DNA of 64,000 nt from Cronobacter malonaticus LMG 23826 (lineage in GTDB: Bacteria; Pseudomonadota; Gammaproteobacteria; Enterobacterales; Enterobacteriaceae): NCBI RefSeq assembly GCF_001277215.2, contig NZ_CP013940.1:2046001-2110000 (forward strand), written 5' to 3'. The number at the start of each line of letters is the position of its first letter. Position 1 is the stretch's first letter. The notes under the pieces were generated by a model. It ran no database searches and was not told where the DNA came from. It was given only the letters and a program-made list of their open reading frames with translations. Positions 23,958 through 32,758 of the stretch are shown here, in pieces. Made by a program: the position numbers and the translations under genes.

Positions 23958-24722
23958 ATGAACCGTTTTCAAGAAAAAGTCGTGGTCGTGACGGGTGCAG
24001 GATCAGGCATTGGAGCCGCCGCGGCGCGTCGTTTTGCGCATGAAGGCGCAAGCGTTGTGCTGGTCGGGCGTACCAAAGAGAAGCTGGATAAAGTGGCCGC
24101 GACGCTCGCGCAGGGTAAACATCTGGTCGCGCCCTGTGACGTTTCTGACGCGCAACAAGTACAGTCGCTCGCGCAGCGTGTGGCCGATGAGTTTGGACGC
24201 GTTGACGTAGTAGTGAATAACGCCGGCGTGATTGTGCAGGGCAAGATCCATGAAATTACGCTTGAGGACTGGGAAACGCTGATGGGTACCGATCTCAACG
24301 GCGTTTTCTATTGCCTGCACGCGTTCATGCCAGGCCTCCTGAAAACCAAAGGCAACGTAATTAATATTTCATCGGTTTCCGGGCTTGGCGGCGACTGGGG
24401 CATGAGCGTTTATAACGCGGCGAAAGGCGCGGTCACGAACTTTACCCGATCGCTTGCAATGGATTACGGTGCCGACGGCGTGCGCGTGAATGCTATCTGC
24501 CCGGGCTTTACGTTTACCGAACTCACAGAAGATATGAAGCAGGATGAGGCGCTGCTGCAAAAATTCTATGAGCGTATCCCGCTGCAACGTGCGGGCGAGC
24601 CGGAAGATATCGCTGATGCGATTGCGTTTCTCGCAAGCGACGACGCCCGTTATATCACTGGCGTGAATCTGCCAGTGGATGGCGGCCTGACAGCCTCCAA
24701 CGGCCAGCCGAAACAGGCGTAA
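23958..24722 (+). CDS. SDR family oxidoreductase
   Basis: A 254-residue classical SDR. T-G-A-G-S-G-I-G (12-19) binds the cofactor. G-R-T-K-E-K after the second strand suggests NADP(H). N-N-A-G lies at about 89-92, Ser in N-I-S-S-V-S-G, Y-N-A-A-K, and the conserved C-P-G-F-T-F and P-V-D-G-G-L at the end. All catalytic residues are present. Substrate unknown. RBS AAAGGAGG six bases upstream. Convergent with the alcohol dehydrogenase gene across a shared terminator. Confidence 0.92.
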   Translation: MNRFQEKVVVVTGAGSGIGAAAARRFAHEGASVVLVGRTKEKLDKVAATLAQGKHLVAPCDVSDAQQVQSLAQRVADEFGRVDVVVNNAGVIVQGKIHEITLEDWETLMGTDLNGVFYCLHAFMPGLLKTKGNVINISSVSGLGGDWGMSVYNAAKGAVTNFTRSLAMDYGADGVRVNAICPGFTFTELTEDMKQDEALLQKFYERIPLQRAGEPEDIADAIAFLASDDARYITGVNLPVDGGLTASNGQPKQA

Positions 24723-24724
24723 TA

Positions 24725-24748
24725 AAAGCGGGCCTGTTGGCCCGCTTT
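24725..24748. terminator. bidirectional terminator between SDR and alcohol dehydrogenase genes
   Basis: Stem AAAGCGGGCC/GGCCCGCTTT with a 4-base loop. The A and T flanks allow termination from both convergent genes. Confidence 0.8.
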
Positions 24749-24774
24749 CACTTTCTGCGTTTGTGCACGTCGCG

Positions 24775-25860
24775 TTAAGCGGCCGTCACGGGTTCGAGAC
24801 GCGCGCCCTGTTGCAAAGATGCCATATCTATCACAAAGCGATATTTCACGTCGCTTTTCAGCATCCTCTCCCACGCTTCATTGATTTCCTGAATGTTGAT
24901 CACCTCCACATCGGCAGCGATATTGTGCTTCGCACAGAAGTCGAGCATCTCTTGCGTCTCGGCGATCCCGCCAATGCAGGAGCCTGCCACACTACGCCGC
25001 CCCATAATCATCGGTACCGTATTGACGGCAGGCTGTACCTCTCCGAGCAGGCCGACAAATACCAGCGTGCCGTCGATTTTGAGCGTTGAGAGATACGGAT
25101 TGATGTCATGCGCGTAAGGCACGGTGTCAATAATCAAATCGAAATGTCCGGCGACCTGCTGCATCTGGCTGGCATCCTCGGAAATGACCACGTGATGCGC
25201 GCCAAGGCGGCGGGCGTCTTCTTCTTTGCCGGGCGAGCGGGTAAACAGCGTGACCTCGGCAACCAGCGCATGGGCCAGTTTCAGCGCCATATGCCCAAGC
25301 CCTCCGAGGCCGACGACCGCGACACGGCTGCCTTTGCCGACATTCCAGTGGCGCAGCGGCGACCAGGTGGTGATCCCGGCGCAGAGCAGCGGCGCGGCAC
25401 CTTTGAGATCTAACCCTTCAGGGATGCGCAGCACGAAGTCCTGCGAGGCGAGAATGATCTGCGAATAGCCGCCGAACGTCAGTTCGCCGTCGTGACGGTC
25501 AATACCGTTGTAGGTCTGGATACAGCCTTCAAGACAGTATTGTTCAAGCCCCTCGCGGCACGGAGGACAACTGCGACACGAATCGACCATACAGCCGATG
25601 CCCGCGAGATCGCCGGGTTTGAATTTTTTTACGTCGCTACCCACCGCCGTGACGCGGCCAATGATTTCATGGCCCGGCACAATCGGATACTGGCTAAAGC
25701 CCCAGTCGTCACGCGCCTGATGAAGATCGGAATGGCAGACGCCACAGTAGAGAATTTCGAGTACGACATCGTCGGGGCGCGGGGTACGGCGGGTAAACTC
25801 AAAGGGAGCCAGCGGCGCTTCGGGGCTTTGCGCGGCATAGCCCAGCACTTTCATAGTCAT
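24775..25860 (-). CDS. zinc-dependent NADP alcohol dehydrogenase (YahK/cinnamyl-ADH type)
   Basis: A 361-residue medium-chain dehydrogenase that reduces aldehydes to alcohols with NADPH. Catalytic-zinc ligands sit in C-G-V-C-H-S-D and G-H-E, and structural-zinc Cys in C-R-S-C-P-P-C followed by Y-C. The cofactor site is G-L-G-G-L-G-H. It resembles E. coli YahK. The ATG at 25860 is preceded by GGAG at the right spacing; the ATG six bases upstream touches the RBS and is unlikely. Monocistronic. Close SDR and AhpD-like genes suggest a detoxification neighbourhood. Confidence 0.9.
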   Translation of the reverse strand: MTMKVLGYAAQSPEAPLAPFEFTRRTPRPDDVVLEILYCGVCHSDLHQARDDWGFSQYPIVPGHEIIGRVTAVGSDVKKFKPGDLAGIGCMVDSCRSCPPCREGLEQYCLEGCIQTYNGIDRHDGELTFGGYSQIILASQDFVLRIPEGLDLKGAAPLLCAGITTWSPLRHWNVGKGSRVAVVGLGGLGHMALKLAHALVAEVTLFTRSPGKEEDARRLGAHHVVISEDASQMQQVAGHFDLIIDTVPYAHDINPYLSTLKIDGTLVFVGLLGEVQPAVNTVPMIMGRRSVAGSCIGGIAETQEMLDFCAKHNIAADVEVINIQEINEAWERMLKSDVKYRFVIDMASLQQGARLEPVTAA

Positions 25861-26021
25861 TATCATCTCCGGTTACGCGTATCAGCGGTGTTTACTTCTT
25901 ATACTGCGCATCGGTGACTTTTGCCAGGCGCCGGACGGTGCTGGTGACGATCGTTTTGAAGGAGCGGAGCGCTAACATGCTGAAATCGTTATTGCCGCTC
26001 CCCTCCCCCGCCGCCTGCGGA

Positions 26022-26558
26022 TTATTCTGCTTTAGGAAAATCCACCACGGTGTCGTTCACCCGGTTCACCATATTGGTAAACAGAATGGCGCTGGTGGCG
26101 CTTAAAATCTCAATGACCTGACGGTCGTCGAAACCGGCGGCGCGCAGCGCGGTCACGTCGCTTTCCGGCAGCGTGCCGCGCGTCGTTATCACGGTTTTCA
26201 CAAAGCGCAGCAGCGCGTCAATATGAGCATCCTGTGGAAACTGCCCGGCACGCAGCGCACGGGTATCGTCGGCGCTGTAACCCGCCTTTTTTGCCATCAG
26301 GGTATGCGCGGCAAGGCAGTAATCACAGCCGGTCGTCTCGCTCACGACCAGGTTAATGGCTTCCAGCTCGCGGGCGCTCAGCGCGCCCTTTTTCAGCGCC
26401 ATATTATGTTGCAACGCCTGGGAGAGAATATCCGGCGCGTTGCTGCCGATCGTGACATACGCATTAGGGACTTTACCCATCGCGCTTTTCAGCGTATCAA
26501 ACAGCTGGGCGGTTTTACCGGTGGCGGTTTCTGTCGCGATAGTCTGTAAACGGCTCAT
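26022..26558 (-). CDS. AhpD-like carboxymuconolactone decarboxylase family protein
   Basis: A 178-residue all-helical protein with the redox motif C78-D-Y-C81 and H85, as in AhpD-type peroxidase-associated disulfide reductases. It lies in the carboxymuconolactone decarboxylase superfamily, but the CxxC-xxx-H pattern points to a redox role rather than decarboxylation. It starts at the ATG at 26558, preceded by AAGGAG. It is divergent from an RclR-like AraC regulator 119 bp away that carries conserved Cys residues, so induction by reactive chlorine or peroxides is plausible (inference). Confidence 0.9.
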   Translation of the reverse strand: MSRLQTIATETATGKTAQLFDTLKSAMGKVPNAYVTIGSNAPDILSQALQHNMALKKGALSARELEAINLVVSETTGCDYCLAAHTLMAKKAGYSADDTRALRAGQFPQDAHIDALLRFVKTVITTRGTLPESDVTALRAAGFDDRQVIEILSATSAILFTNMVNRVNDTVVDFPKAE

Positions 26559-26677
26559 GATGCACTCCTTCGTGAATGAATGCCCGTCTGCGGGCGTTGT
26601 GTGCATACTACGCGTGACGCTTTATGCCATCTGCCGCCGGGCGTCGCGGATTTTTGTCTTATCGTCTCAGGAGCTTT

Positions 26678-27592
26678 ATGGACAGCCTCAGCCAGCTCAT
26701 CGCCCTCCTCGCGCCGGAAAGTTCTGTCGATTTACATTGCCGTTTCGCCGGACGCTGGCAGTCGGAGCATGCGCAAAGCCCGGTCGGGCATATTCCCTGG
26801 CACGCCATTCTCTCCGGCAGCGCCAGGCTGGTGCTCAATGGTGAAGTTATACAGGCGCAGGCGGGGGATATTTTTCTGCTGCCCCACGGCGCGCCGCACC
26901 GTCTGGAAAGCCATCGGCAGGACGGCACCGCCGCCCGCGTGCAGCGGCACGACAATGCGGTGGTCACGGAAGTGGTGACGGAAGGCGACGATACGCCACT
27001 GGTGATGCTGTGCGGTGAGTTTCGCACCGGCGTCAGCGGCGCACTGCTTTTTAGCGGTCAGCCTGCGTTGCAGCGTATCGCGACTGGCATGCGTGATGAC
27101 TGCCGCTCGCTGGCGGCGCTTCTGACGATGCTGTCGGATGAGAGCCTGAGTGGTCGCCCGGGGGCCGCGGCGATTGTGCGCGAGCTTTCTTCTACACTCC
27201 TCACGCTGGTCTTGCGCGCCCTGCTCGCCGATGAGAACGACGCGCCAGGCATGTTGCCATTGCTGGCGGATAAACGGCTGGCACCCGCCGTCAACGCGGT
27301 GCTGGCGAACCCGGAACAGCCGTGGACGCTGGAAAGTATGGCGGCGCGCTGTTTTCTCTCCCGCGCTACCTTTGCAAGACACTTTGCCAGCCGTTACCCG
27401 CTCACCCCACAGGCCTGGCTGAATCAGGTGCGGATGGCGCGCGCCGCAAGGCTCCTTGAGCGAGAGCAGGACGCTATCGGCCGTGTCGCCGAGGCGTGCG
27501 GCTATCTGACCCAGGCGGCATTCAGCAAAGCGTTTAAAAGCGCCTGGGGCGTCACGCCGGGCCAGTTTCGCCAGCGTCATTCCCGCATTTAA
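26678..27592 (+). CDS. AraC family regulator, RclR-like
   Basis: A 304-residue regulator with an N-terminal cupin (about 1-115) and C-terminal AraC helix-turn-helix pair (about 205-300: F-L-S-R-A-T-F-A-R-H-F, then C-G-Y-L-T-Q-A-A-F-S-K-A-F). It aligns by eye with E. coli RclR: M-D-x-L-S-x-L at the N-terminus, Cys21 in the same position, W-H-A-I/L, L-L-P-x-x-x-x-H-R-L, and a second Cys (112) in L-C-G-E-F-R corresponding to the C-G-T-L-R-L Cys of RclR. In RclR these two Cys sense hypochlorous acid. Start at 26678 with CAGGAG upstream. Probable activator of the divergent AhpD-like gene. Confidence 0.88.
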   Translation: MDSLSQLIALLAPESSVDLHCRFAGRWQSEHAQSPVGHIPWHAILSGSARLVLNGEVIQAQAGDIFLLPHGAPHRLESHRQDGTAARVQRHDNAVVTEVVTEGDDTPLVMLCGEFRTGVSGALLFSGQPALQRIATGMRDDCRSLAALLTMLSDESLSGRPGAAAIVRELSSTLLTLVLRALLADENDAPGMLPLLADKRLAPAVNAVLANPEQPWTLESMAARCFLSRATFARHFASRYPLTPQAWLNQVRMARAARLLEREQDAIGRVAEACGYLTQAAFSKAFKSAWGVTPGQFRQRHSRI

Positions 27593-28410
27593 GGGTTATC
27601 GCGGCGAAGCTGCGCCATCATCGCGCAAAACACCTCGCGGGTGACGCCGTGTATCGGATGATCAAAGCGCATCCCGAAATCCTTTTGCAGGCAGTCATAG
27701 ACCGCGCCGTCATCGGCAAGCGTCCGGCGCTCGCCATTGATGGTCAGATGCCGGTTCAGCAGTTTCAAAGGCGTTTGCCCGGGAGGGTGCAGCGCCGCCA
27801 GCAGGTGATGGCGGAAATGCGAATCAGGCCAGTGGGCAATAAAGTGGTTGGCCATCAGGTAATCCGCCGGATACTGGCGCGCCTGGTCAAAGCGGTAGAG
27901 CGCATGCCAGTCGTCGCCCTCTTCTTTTAAAAGCAAAAACTCGCTCTGCCGGCTCTCGATACGAAAGCGCCCTTCGGGGCCGGTTATCTCTGCGCCATGC
28001 GCAAGGGGGATTGGCGCGCACAGCGTCGCGCCGCCAAAACCGACATCGGCTATCCACGGCGCATCATCAATCATCACCTGCACCAGCCGGTGCGTGCGCG
28101 GCGGCATATCGTCAGGGTCAGCAATTAATACCCGCGCGGCCAGCGCTTCCACGGCGAAGCCGCACTCCGCCAGCGCCCGTGAGAACAGCGCGTTTTGCTC
28201 AAAACAGTAACCACCGCGGCCCGCCTCTACCAGTTTGATGAAAATCGCGTCGTCATCAAGCAGGATCTCGCGCCCTAACAGGACATCGAGATTTTCAAAA
28301 GGGATGGCGGCGGTGTGGCACTTATGCAGCGCGGTCAGCGTCTCAAGCGTCGGGCGTGGCTCGCCGCTGTAGCCAATTCGGGAGAAGTAGTCCTGTCGTC
28401 TGAATGCCAT
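27589..28410 (-). CDS. nhoA: arylamine N-acetyltransferase
   Basis: A 273-residue acetyl-CoA-dependent enzyme that N- or O-acetylates arylamines and N-hydroxyarylamines. The catalytic triad is complete: Cys69 in R-G-G-Y-C-F-E, His107 in R-T-H-R-L and Asp122 in A-D-V-G-F-G. I-P-F-E-N-L-D-V-L is another family mark. Length is normal. It converges on the AraC regulator with a 4-base overlap at the stops. Confidence 0.93.
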   Translation of the reverse strand: MAFRRQDYFSRIGYSGEPRPTLETLTALHKCHTAAIPFENLDVLLGREILLDDDAIFIKLVEAGRGGYCFEQNALFSRALAECGFAVEALAARVLIADPDDMPPRTHRLVQVMIDDAPWIADVGFGGATLCAPIPLAHGAEITGPEGRFRIESRQSEFLLLKEEGDDWHALYRFDQARQYPADYLMANHFIAHWPDSHFRHHLLAALHPPGQTPLKLLNRHLTINGERRTLADDGAVYDCLQKDFGMRFDHPIHGVTREVFCAMMAQLRRDNP

Positions 28411-28470
28411 GGGGTTCCTTAATCTGCGTCCTTAGCCTGATTGATAATAGCTGCTTTCCCGTAAAGCGGT

Positions 28471-28500
28471 GTGGCGTGGCGTGGCGTGGCGTGGCGTGGC
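28471..28500. repeat. pentanucleotide tandem repeat (GTGGC)6
   Basis: Six perfect copies of GTGGC lie 60 bp upstream of the nhoA start in a 500-bp stretch without a convincing gene. A minus-strand frame (28432-28635) reads through the repeat as A-T-P-R-H units but has no RBS or family likeness. The rest of 28411-28913 is AT-rich and holds the yciE promoter region. Confidence 0.8.
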
Positions 28501-28913
28501 GTGTTCAGGCTGTTGAATGACAATGGTATCGGTGAAAGTCAGGCGCGCGCCTGTACAAAAATAAAAGTGTAATGAGGAAAGCCCGACGACTTTTTTACCG
28601 CTTCGCTTAATGCACAAAGTCTCTGTTATTTCCATTTATGTAAACCGAATGTAAAAATAAAATTCAAATGCAATTATTTATTCGTTGAAGTTATACAGCA
28701 ATCAGGTTTTCGTACATATTTACGCCGCAAGTGAATAATTATTATCCAGTTAATTTGACTTAAGATTACTCTCAAAAAACAGAATATCCCGGATTACCGC
28801 TCCCGTTTAAAAATATCTGCTACGCTTTTTAGTGCGTATCAAATTTATAAATTCTGTAGAGGACGCATAAATATTTCTTTACAGGTAACTGTATATTTCG
28901 GAAGAGGTGATTT

Positions 28914-29423
28914 ATGACGACATATGAAGAAAATTATCATGACTGGCTGCGTGACGCTCATGCGATGGAGAAACAAGCGGAACAGATGCTGGAGTCAATG
29001 GCCTCCCGTATTGAGCACTACCCTGACCTAAAATCACGTCTTGAGCAGCATCTGGAAGAGACGCGCCACCAGCAGCAGCTGATTAATTCTGTTATTGAAA
29101 GAAATAACGTTTCGACCTCTGTTGTAAAAGACACCATGAGCAAAATGACGGCGATGGGCCAGGCCGTGGGCGGTATGTTCGCCTCTGATGAAGTCGTAAA
29201 GGGCGCTATTAGCGGCTACGTCTTCGAGCAGTTTGAAATTGCCTGTTATACCTCGCTGATCGCTGCGGCAAAAGCCGTCGGTGACGAACAAGGTGTCGTG
29301 GTATTTAAACAGATCCTTGAACAGGAAATTGCGATGGCGGAATGGTGCCTGAACCATTTACCGGATGTCACTCAGCAGTTCCTCAATCGCGCTGCCGCGC
29401 CCGGCGTTGAAGCGAAAAAATAA
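28914..29423 (+). CDS. yciE: YciE, ferritin-like stress protein (DUF892)
   Basis: A 169-residue four-helix, ferritin-like protein. H-D-W-L-R-D-A-H-A-M-E-K-Q, M-L-E-S-M-A-S-R-I and S-G-Y-V-F-E-Q-F-E-I-A-C-Y match E. coli YciE nearly word for word, and the end G-V-E-A-K-K is shared. Glu/His residues in the helices suggest a di-iron or related centre. In E. coli and Salmonella the yci genes are RpoS/H-NS-controlled osmotic and stationary-phase genes, often upstream of katN; here yciG and yciF are missing and katN follows. AGAGGTG RBS upstream. Confidence 0.95.
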   Translation: MTTYEENYHDWLRDAHAMEKQAEQMLESMASRIEHYPDLKSRLEQHLEETRHQQQLINSVIERNNVSTSVVKDTMSKMTAMGQAVGGMFASDEVVKGAISGYVFEQFEIACYTSLIAAAKAVGDEQGVVVFKQILEQEIAMAEWCLNHLPDVTQQFLNRAAAPGVEAKK

Positions 29424-29514
29424 ATTCTGATTAATTGGCCTGTCATTTTGATGGCAGGCATAAATTGAGTGTTGTCGTGTAAACAGGAGAACCTGATGTT
29501 CCGACATGTAAAAC

Positions 29515-30399
29515 ATGCAATATACGGTCCGCGTCGCGGAACCGAACCCGGGTCTGGCAAATTTACTGCTGGAACAATTCGGCGGCCCGCAGGGCGAACT
29601 CGCCGCGGCTACCCGCTATTTCACCCAGGGCCTGGGTGATGAAGATCCGGCGCGTAAAGAGATGCTGATGGACATCGCCACAGAAGAACTGAGCCATCTG
29701 GAAATTATCGGTTCCCTTGTGGGGATGCTCAACAAAGGCGCTAAAGGTGACCTGGCGGAAGCCACCGAAACCGAAGGCGAAATTTACCGCTCTATTACAG
29801 GGGCCGGTAACGACAGCCATCTGACCCAGGTACTTTACGGGGGCGGGCCGCCGCTGACCAACTCTGCAGGTGTGCCGTGGACGGCCGCTTATATCGATAC
29901 GATCGGCGAAATCACGGCGGATCTGCGCTCGAACATCGCCGCGGAAGCCCGCGCCAAGATCATCTATGAGCGACTGATCAATCTGACGGACGATCCGGGC
30001 GTTAAAGATGCCCTTGGCTTCCTGATGACCCGTGAAGTCGCGCATATGCTCTCGTTTGAGAAAGCGCTCTACTCTATTCGTAATAACTTCCCGCCGGGCA
30101 AACTGCCTCCGGTGGAACAGTACACGAATGTTTACTACAACATGTCCAAAGGTGACGACCTGCGCGGCAGCTGGAACAGCGACGAAAACTTCGAGTACGT
30201 CGCCGATCCGCAGCCGGCAGTAAATGGAGGCGACGGTATGATTGATATCCAGCTTTCGCCGGAACAGCAGGCGAGCGTACTGACCATGGCACAGCGTCTG
30301 CAGTCCGATCCGGGCATCAACCCGGTGACCGGCGCGGAAATGGGCGCTTCTGTGCCCCCGGTAGAGCGTCAGTCGAAAAAGCCGGTTGAGAAAAAATAA
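29515..30399 (+). CDS. katN: manganese catalase KatN, 5' end frameshifted
   Basis: A 294-residue non-haem dimanganese catalase that splits hydrogen peroxide. Metal ligands are visible: Glu28 in Q-G-E-L-A, Glu58 and His61 in T-E-E-L-S-H, then Glu in A-A-E-A-R-A-K and His in E-V-A-H-M. Salmonella KatN starts M-F-R-H-V-K-x-x-Q-Y-T-V-R-V. Here an ATG at 29496 with AGGAG encodes M-F-R-H-V-K-H, but the Q-Y-T-V-R-V part lies in the +1 frame, as if two bases were lost at about 29514. The main frame has an ATG at 29515 without its own RBS, so expression may be reduced or coupled. The core of the enzyme is intact. Confidence 0.85.
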   Translation: MQYTVRVAEPNPGLANLLLEQFGGPQGELAAATRYFTQGLGDEDPARKEMLMDIATEELSHLEIIGSLVGMLNKGAKGDLAEATETEGEIYRSITGAGNDSHLTQVLYGGGPPLTNSAGVPWTAAYIDTIGEITADLRSNIAAEARAKIIYERLINLTDDPGVKDALGFLMTREVAHMLSFEKALYSIRNNFPPGKLPPVEQYTNVYYNMSKGDDLRGSWNSDENFEYVADPQPAVNGGDGMIDIQLSPEQQASVLTMAQRLQSDPGINPVTGAEMGASVPPVERQSKKPVEKK

Positions 30400-30412
30400 T
30401 CGGCCTTAAAAG

Positions 30413-30440
30413 AAAACCCTGCTCCGGCAGGGTTTTTTTA
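30413..30440. terminator. bidirectional terminator between katN and pptA
   Basis: Stem AAAACCCTGC/GCAGGGTTTT with a 4-base loop and a T-run on the plus strand, located between convergent genes. Confidence 0.85.
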
Positions 30441-30443
30441 TGC

Positions 30444-30674
30444 TTACATCTCGTAGCCAGGTTTGCGCGCCAGCGTGTCGAGCTGTGGCGCTATCTCCGT
30501 ATCCCATACGTCGCTTTTCCACTGCTCCGGCTGCACTTCCTTAAGCGCTACCGAAACGGAACTCTCTTTGCTTTGCAGATGTTTCACGATTACCTGGGTG
30601 AGTTCGTCGGCCAGCGCCTGCTGTTGCGCGTCGCTGAGATCGCGTGGGAAGAATTTAACATCGATATGCGGCAT
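30444..30674 (-). CDS. pptA: tautomerase PptA
   Basis: A 76-residue 4-oxalocrotonate tautomerase family protein. Pro2 after the initiator Met is the catalytic base (M-P-H-I-D-V-K). L-T-Q-V-I-V-K-H-L, S-S-V-S-V-A-L and the C-terminal K-P-G-Y match E. coli PptA (YdcE). It catalyses keto-enol tautomerisation in vitro; the physiological substrate is unknown. The overlapping plus-strand frame is a shadow. Confidence 0.92.
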   Translation of the reverse strand: MPHIDVKFFPRDLSDAQQQALADELTQVIVKHLQSKESSVSVALKEVQPEQWKSDVWDTEIAPQLDTLARKPGYEM

Positions 30675-30934
30675 AACGTTTCCTTAACGTGAACGGCTTT
30701 TCATCATGCCCGAAACCCGCCGCGGAATTCATCCTTTTTTAAAGACAAGGCGATGGTGCCTTCGTGACAACGTCACGGATTTTTGCATTTTTTGCCGTCA
30801 AGCGGGCTTACCCGTGGCGACAGGTGTTTCTGCCGTCAGGTTTAGGCTACTATCGTTTCCCTTAACGAAGATAACAATGGTGTAACCTGCTCGCGCCCTC
30901 CATGAAGGCGCGGCATTCAACCGGGAAACGTTTT

Positions 30935-31579
30935 ATGAATCTTAATGAGATCATTCGCACTCGCCATACCAGCAAAGCCTACGACAACAGCCGTAAACTG
31001 ACTGCCGAACAGCAGCAGGAATTGCTGGATCTGCTGCGTTTTAGCCCCTCTTCCGTTAACTCCCAGCCGTGGCACTTCTTTGCCGTGACCACCGAAGAAG
31101 GCAAAGCGCAGATCCTGCCAGCGCTGATGGACGCCAACCAGGTAAAAGCGAAAAACGCCGCCATGACGGTGGTGTTCACCATTAAAGAAGAGCTGAACGA
31201 AGCGCACCTGCTGCAGCTGCTGGAAAAAGAGCAGCAGGATGGCCGTTACGACAGCGAAGAAGCGCGCGCCGGTAACGATAAAGGCCGCCGCTTTTTTGTT
31301 GGCCTGAACAGCGAAACGCCGGAGCAACAGCGCGAGTGGATGACCCGCCAGGCCTATCTGGCGCTCGGTTTCCTTCTGCTGGGCGCGGCCGCGATGGGTC
31401 TTGACGCGACGCCTATCGAAGGTTTCCACCCGGAGAAAATGGACGAAGTACTGGGCCTGAAAGAAAAAGGCCTGCGCAGCGTGGTGGTGGCGACCATCGG
31501 TTATCGCAGCGATGCCGACTTCAACGCCAAACTGCCGAAATCCCGTCTGGATCAGGATGTGGTGATCACGCAGCTCTGA
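30935..31579 (+). CDS. nfsB: NAD(P)H nitroreductase, NfsB-like
   Basis: A 214-residue FMN-dependent, oxygen-insensitive nitroreductase that reduces nitroaromatics and quinones. R-T-R-H-T-S-K-A, the FMN-contact S-P-S-S-V-N-S-Q-P-W-H, G-L-D-A-T-P-I-E-G-F, and the end L-P-K-S-R-L-D-Q match the NfsB group. It is more diverged from E. coli NfsB than most genes here, so it may be a paralogue rather than the orthologue. The ATG at 30935 follows GGGAAA; an in-frame ATG 33 bases upstream is less well supported. Confidence 0.88.
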   Translation: MNLNEIIRTRHTSKAYDNSRKLTAEQQQELLDLLRFSPSSVNSQPWHFFAVTTEEGKAQILPALMDANQVKAKNAAMTVVFTIKEELNEAHLLQLLEKEQQDGRYDSEEARAGNDKGRRFFVGLNSETPEQQREWMTRQAYLALGFLLLGAAAMGLDATPIEGFHPEKMDEVLGLKEKGLRSVVVATIGYRSDADFNAKLPKSRLDQDVVITQL

Positions 31580-31596
31580 GCGCGTTGATTCACAAC

Positions 31597-31622
31597 AAGG
31601 CCGCCCACGGGCGGCCTTTTTT
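31597..31622. terminator. bidirectional terminator between nfsB-like gene and ampC
   Basis: Stem AAGGCCGCC/GGCGGCCTT with a short loop, then TTTT, between convergent genes. Confidence 0.85.
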
Positions 31623-31630
31623 ATGGCGCG

Positions 31631-32758
31631 TTACTTATCAAGCTCCTGAATAATCGCATACGCCGCCTTCACGCGGTCGTCATTCGGGAACCACTTGTTG
31701 GCGAGCATAATCAGCGCGATACGCTTTTCAGGGATAAACACCGCGTAAGTGGAAAACCCGTTGGTCGAACCGGTTTTGTTATACCACGCGGCCTCTGGTG
31801 CGGGCTGCGGCGGCACAATAGTGGTGGCCGCAAGCCCTTTCATGATGCGCTGGCTGCTGTTGCCTTCCAGAAGACGCGAGAGCGGCGATGGCCACGGATA
31901 ATATTCCCACATCATTCCCTGTGTGAACTCACCGCTGCGGTAGTAGCCGTTATGCGTGGCGTTAATCGCCTGACGCCAGCGAGGGGCCACCTCCTGCTCG
32001 CCAAGCTGGATTTGCAGATAACGCAGCAGGTCGGCGCTGCCGGATTTCAGCCCATAGGATTCAGCATCCAGCGGGCCGGGCGTCACCCGCACCGGTTTGT
32101 CGTCTTTGTTATAGCCCTGGGCGTAGTCGTCCATCGCGGCATCCGGCACGTTGATAAAGGTGTGCGTCATGCCGAAATCCTTAAGCAGCCCCTGCTCCAT
32201 CGCCTCGCTGAACGGTTTATCGAGCGCCTTCGCGGTAATCATCCCGAGCAGCCCGATCCCGAGATTCGAGTATACGCGCTCGGTGCCGACCGGCTTTTCA
32301 GGCTGCCAGGCGCGATACCAGGCCATCAGCTGCGCGGTGTTTTTCACCGCATCCGGCACAAAGAGCGGCGTTCCCGCGGTGTGCGTGGCGAGGTTCAGCA
32401 GCGTCACGTGGTCGAACGCGCTGCCTTTCAGTGCAGGAAGATACTGGCTGGCGGGCGCGCTGAAATCCAGTTTCCCCTCATGCTGCGCCTCACTTGCGAG
32501 CGTCGCGGTAAAGGTTTTACTGAGCGAGCCGATTTCGAAAAGCGTTTTTTCATCCACCGGCTTGCGCGTCGCTTTTGACGCCACGCCGTAGTGCCAGAAA
32601 TGCGTTTCGCCATTGACCGACACCGCCACCGCCATGCCCGGGATCTGGTAACGCGCCATCAACGGCTTAACGACCGCATCCGGTGGCGCAACGGGCGCGG
32701 CCTGCGCATGGCTCGCAAGAACTATCATCATTAACAGCGCACTGACTTTGCTTTTCAT
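31631..32758 (-). CDS. ampC: class C beta-lactamase (AmpC, Cronobacter CSA/CMA-like)
   Basis: A 375-residue periplasmic serine cephalosporinase with a signal peptide ending S-H-A-Q-A. Active-site motifs: S-L-S-K (catalytic Ser near 78), Y-S-N near 163 and K-T-G near 327. It hydrolyses cephalosporins and penicillins by an acyl-enzyme route. The ATG at 32758 follows GAGGAG; the six-codon longer start is weaker. No ampR is adjacent: the upstream neighbour is the divergent ansP. Cronobacter carries resident ampR-less AmpC enzymes (CSA, CMA), expressed constitutively at low level, which this resembles. The exact variant cannot be named by eye. Confidence 0.92.
   Translation of the reverse strand: MKSKVSALLMMIVLASHAQAAPVAPPDAVVKPLMARYQIPGMAVAVSVNGETHFWHYGVASKATRKPVDEKTLFEIGSLSKTFTATLASEAQHEGKLDFSAPASQYLPALKGSAFDHVTLLNLATHTAGTPLFVPDAVKNTAQLMAWYRAWQPEKPVGTERVYSNLGIGLLGMITAKALDKPFSEAMEQGLLKDFGMTHTFINVPDAAMDDYAQGYNKDDKPVRVTPGPLDAESYGLKSGSADLLRYLQIQLGEQEVAPRWRQAINATHNGYYRSGEFTQGMMWEYYPWPSPLSRLLEGNSSQRIMKGLAATTIVPPQPAPEAAWYNKTGSTNGFSTYAVFIPEKRIALIMLANKWFPNDDRVKAAYAIIQELDK

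Noticed and set aside
28432..28635. 67-codon frame through the GTGGC repeat, a possible phase-variable gene
   Set aside because: No RBS, no family likeness and repeat-encoded A-T-P-R-H units; kept only as a repeat observation.
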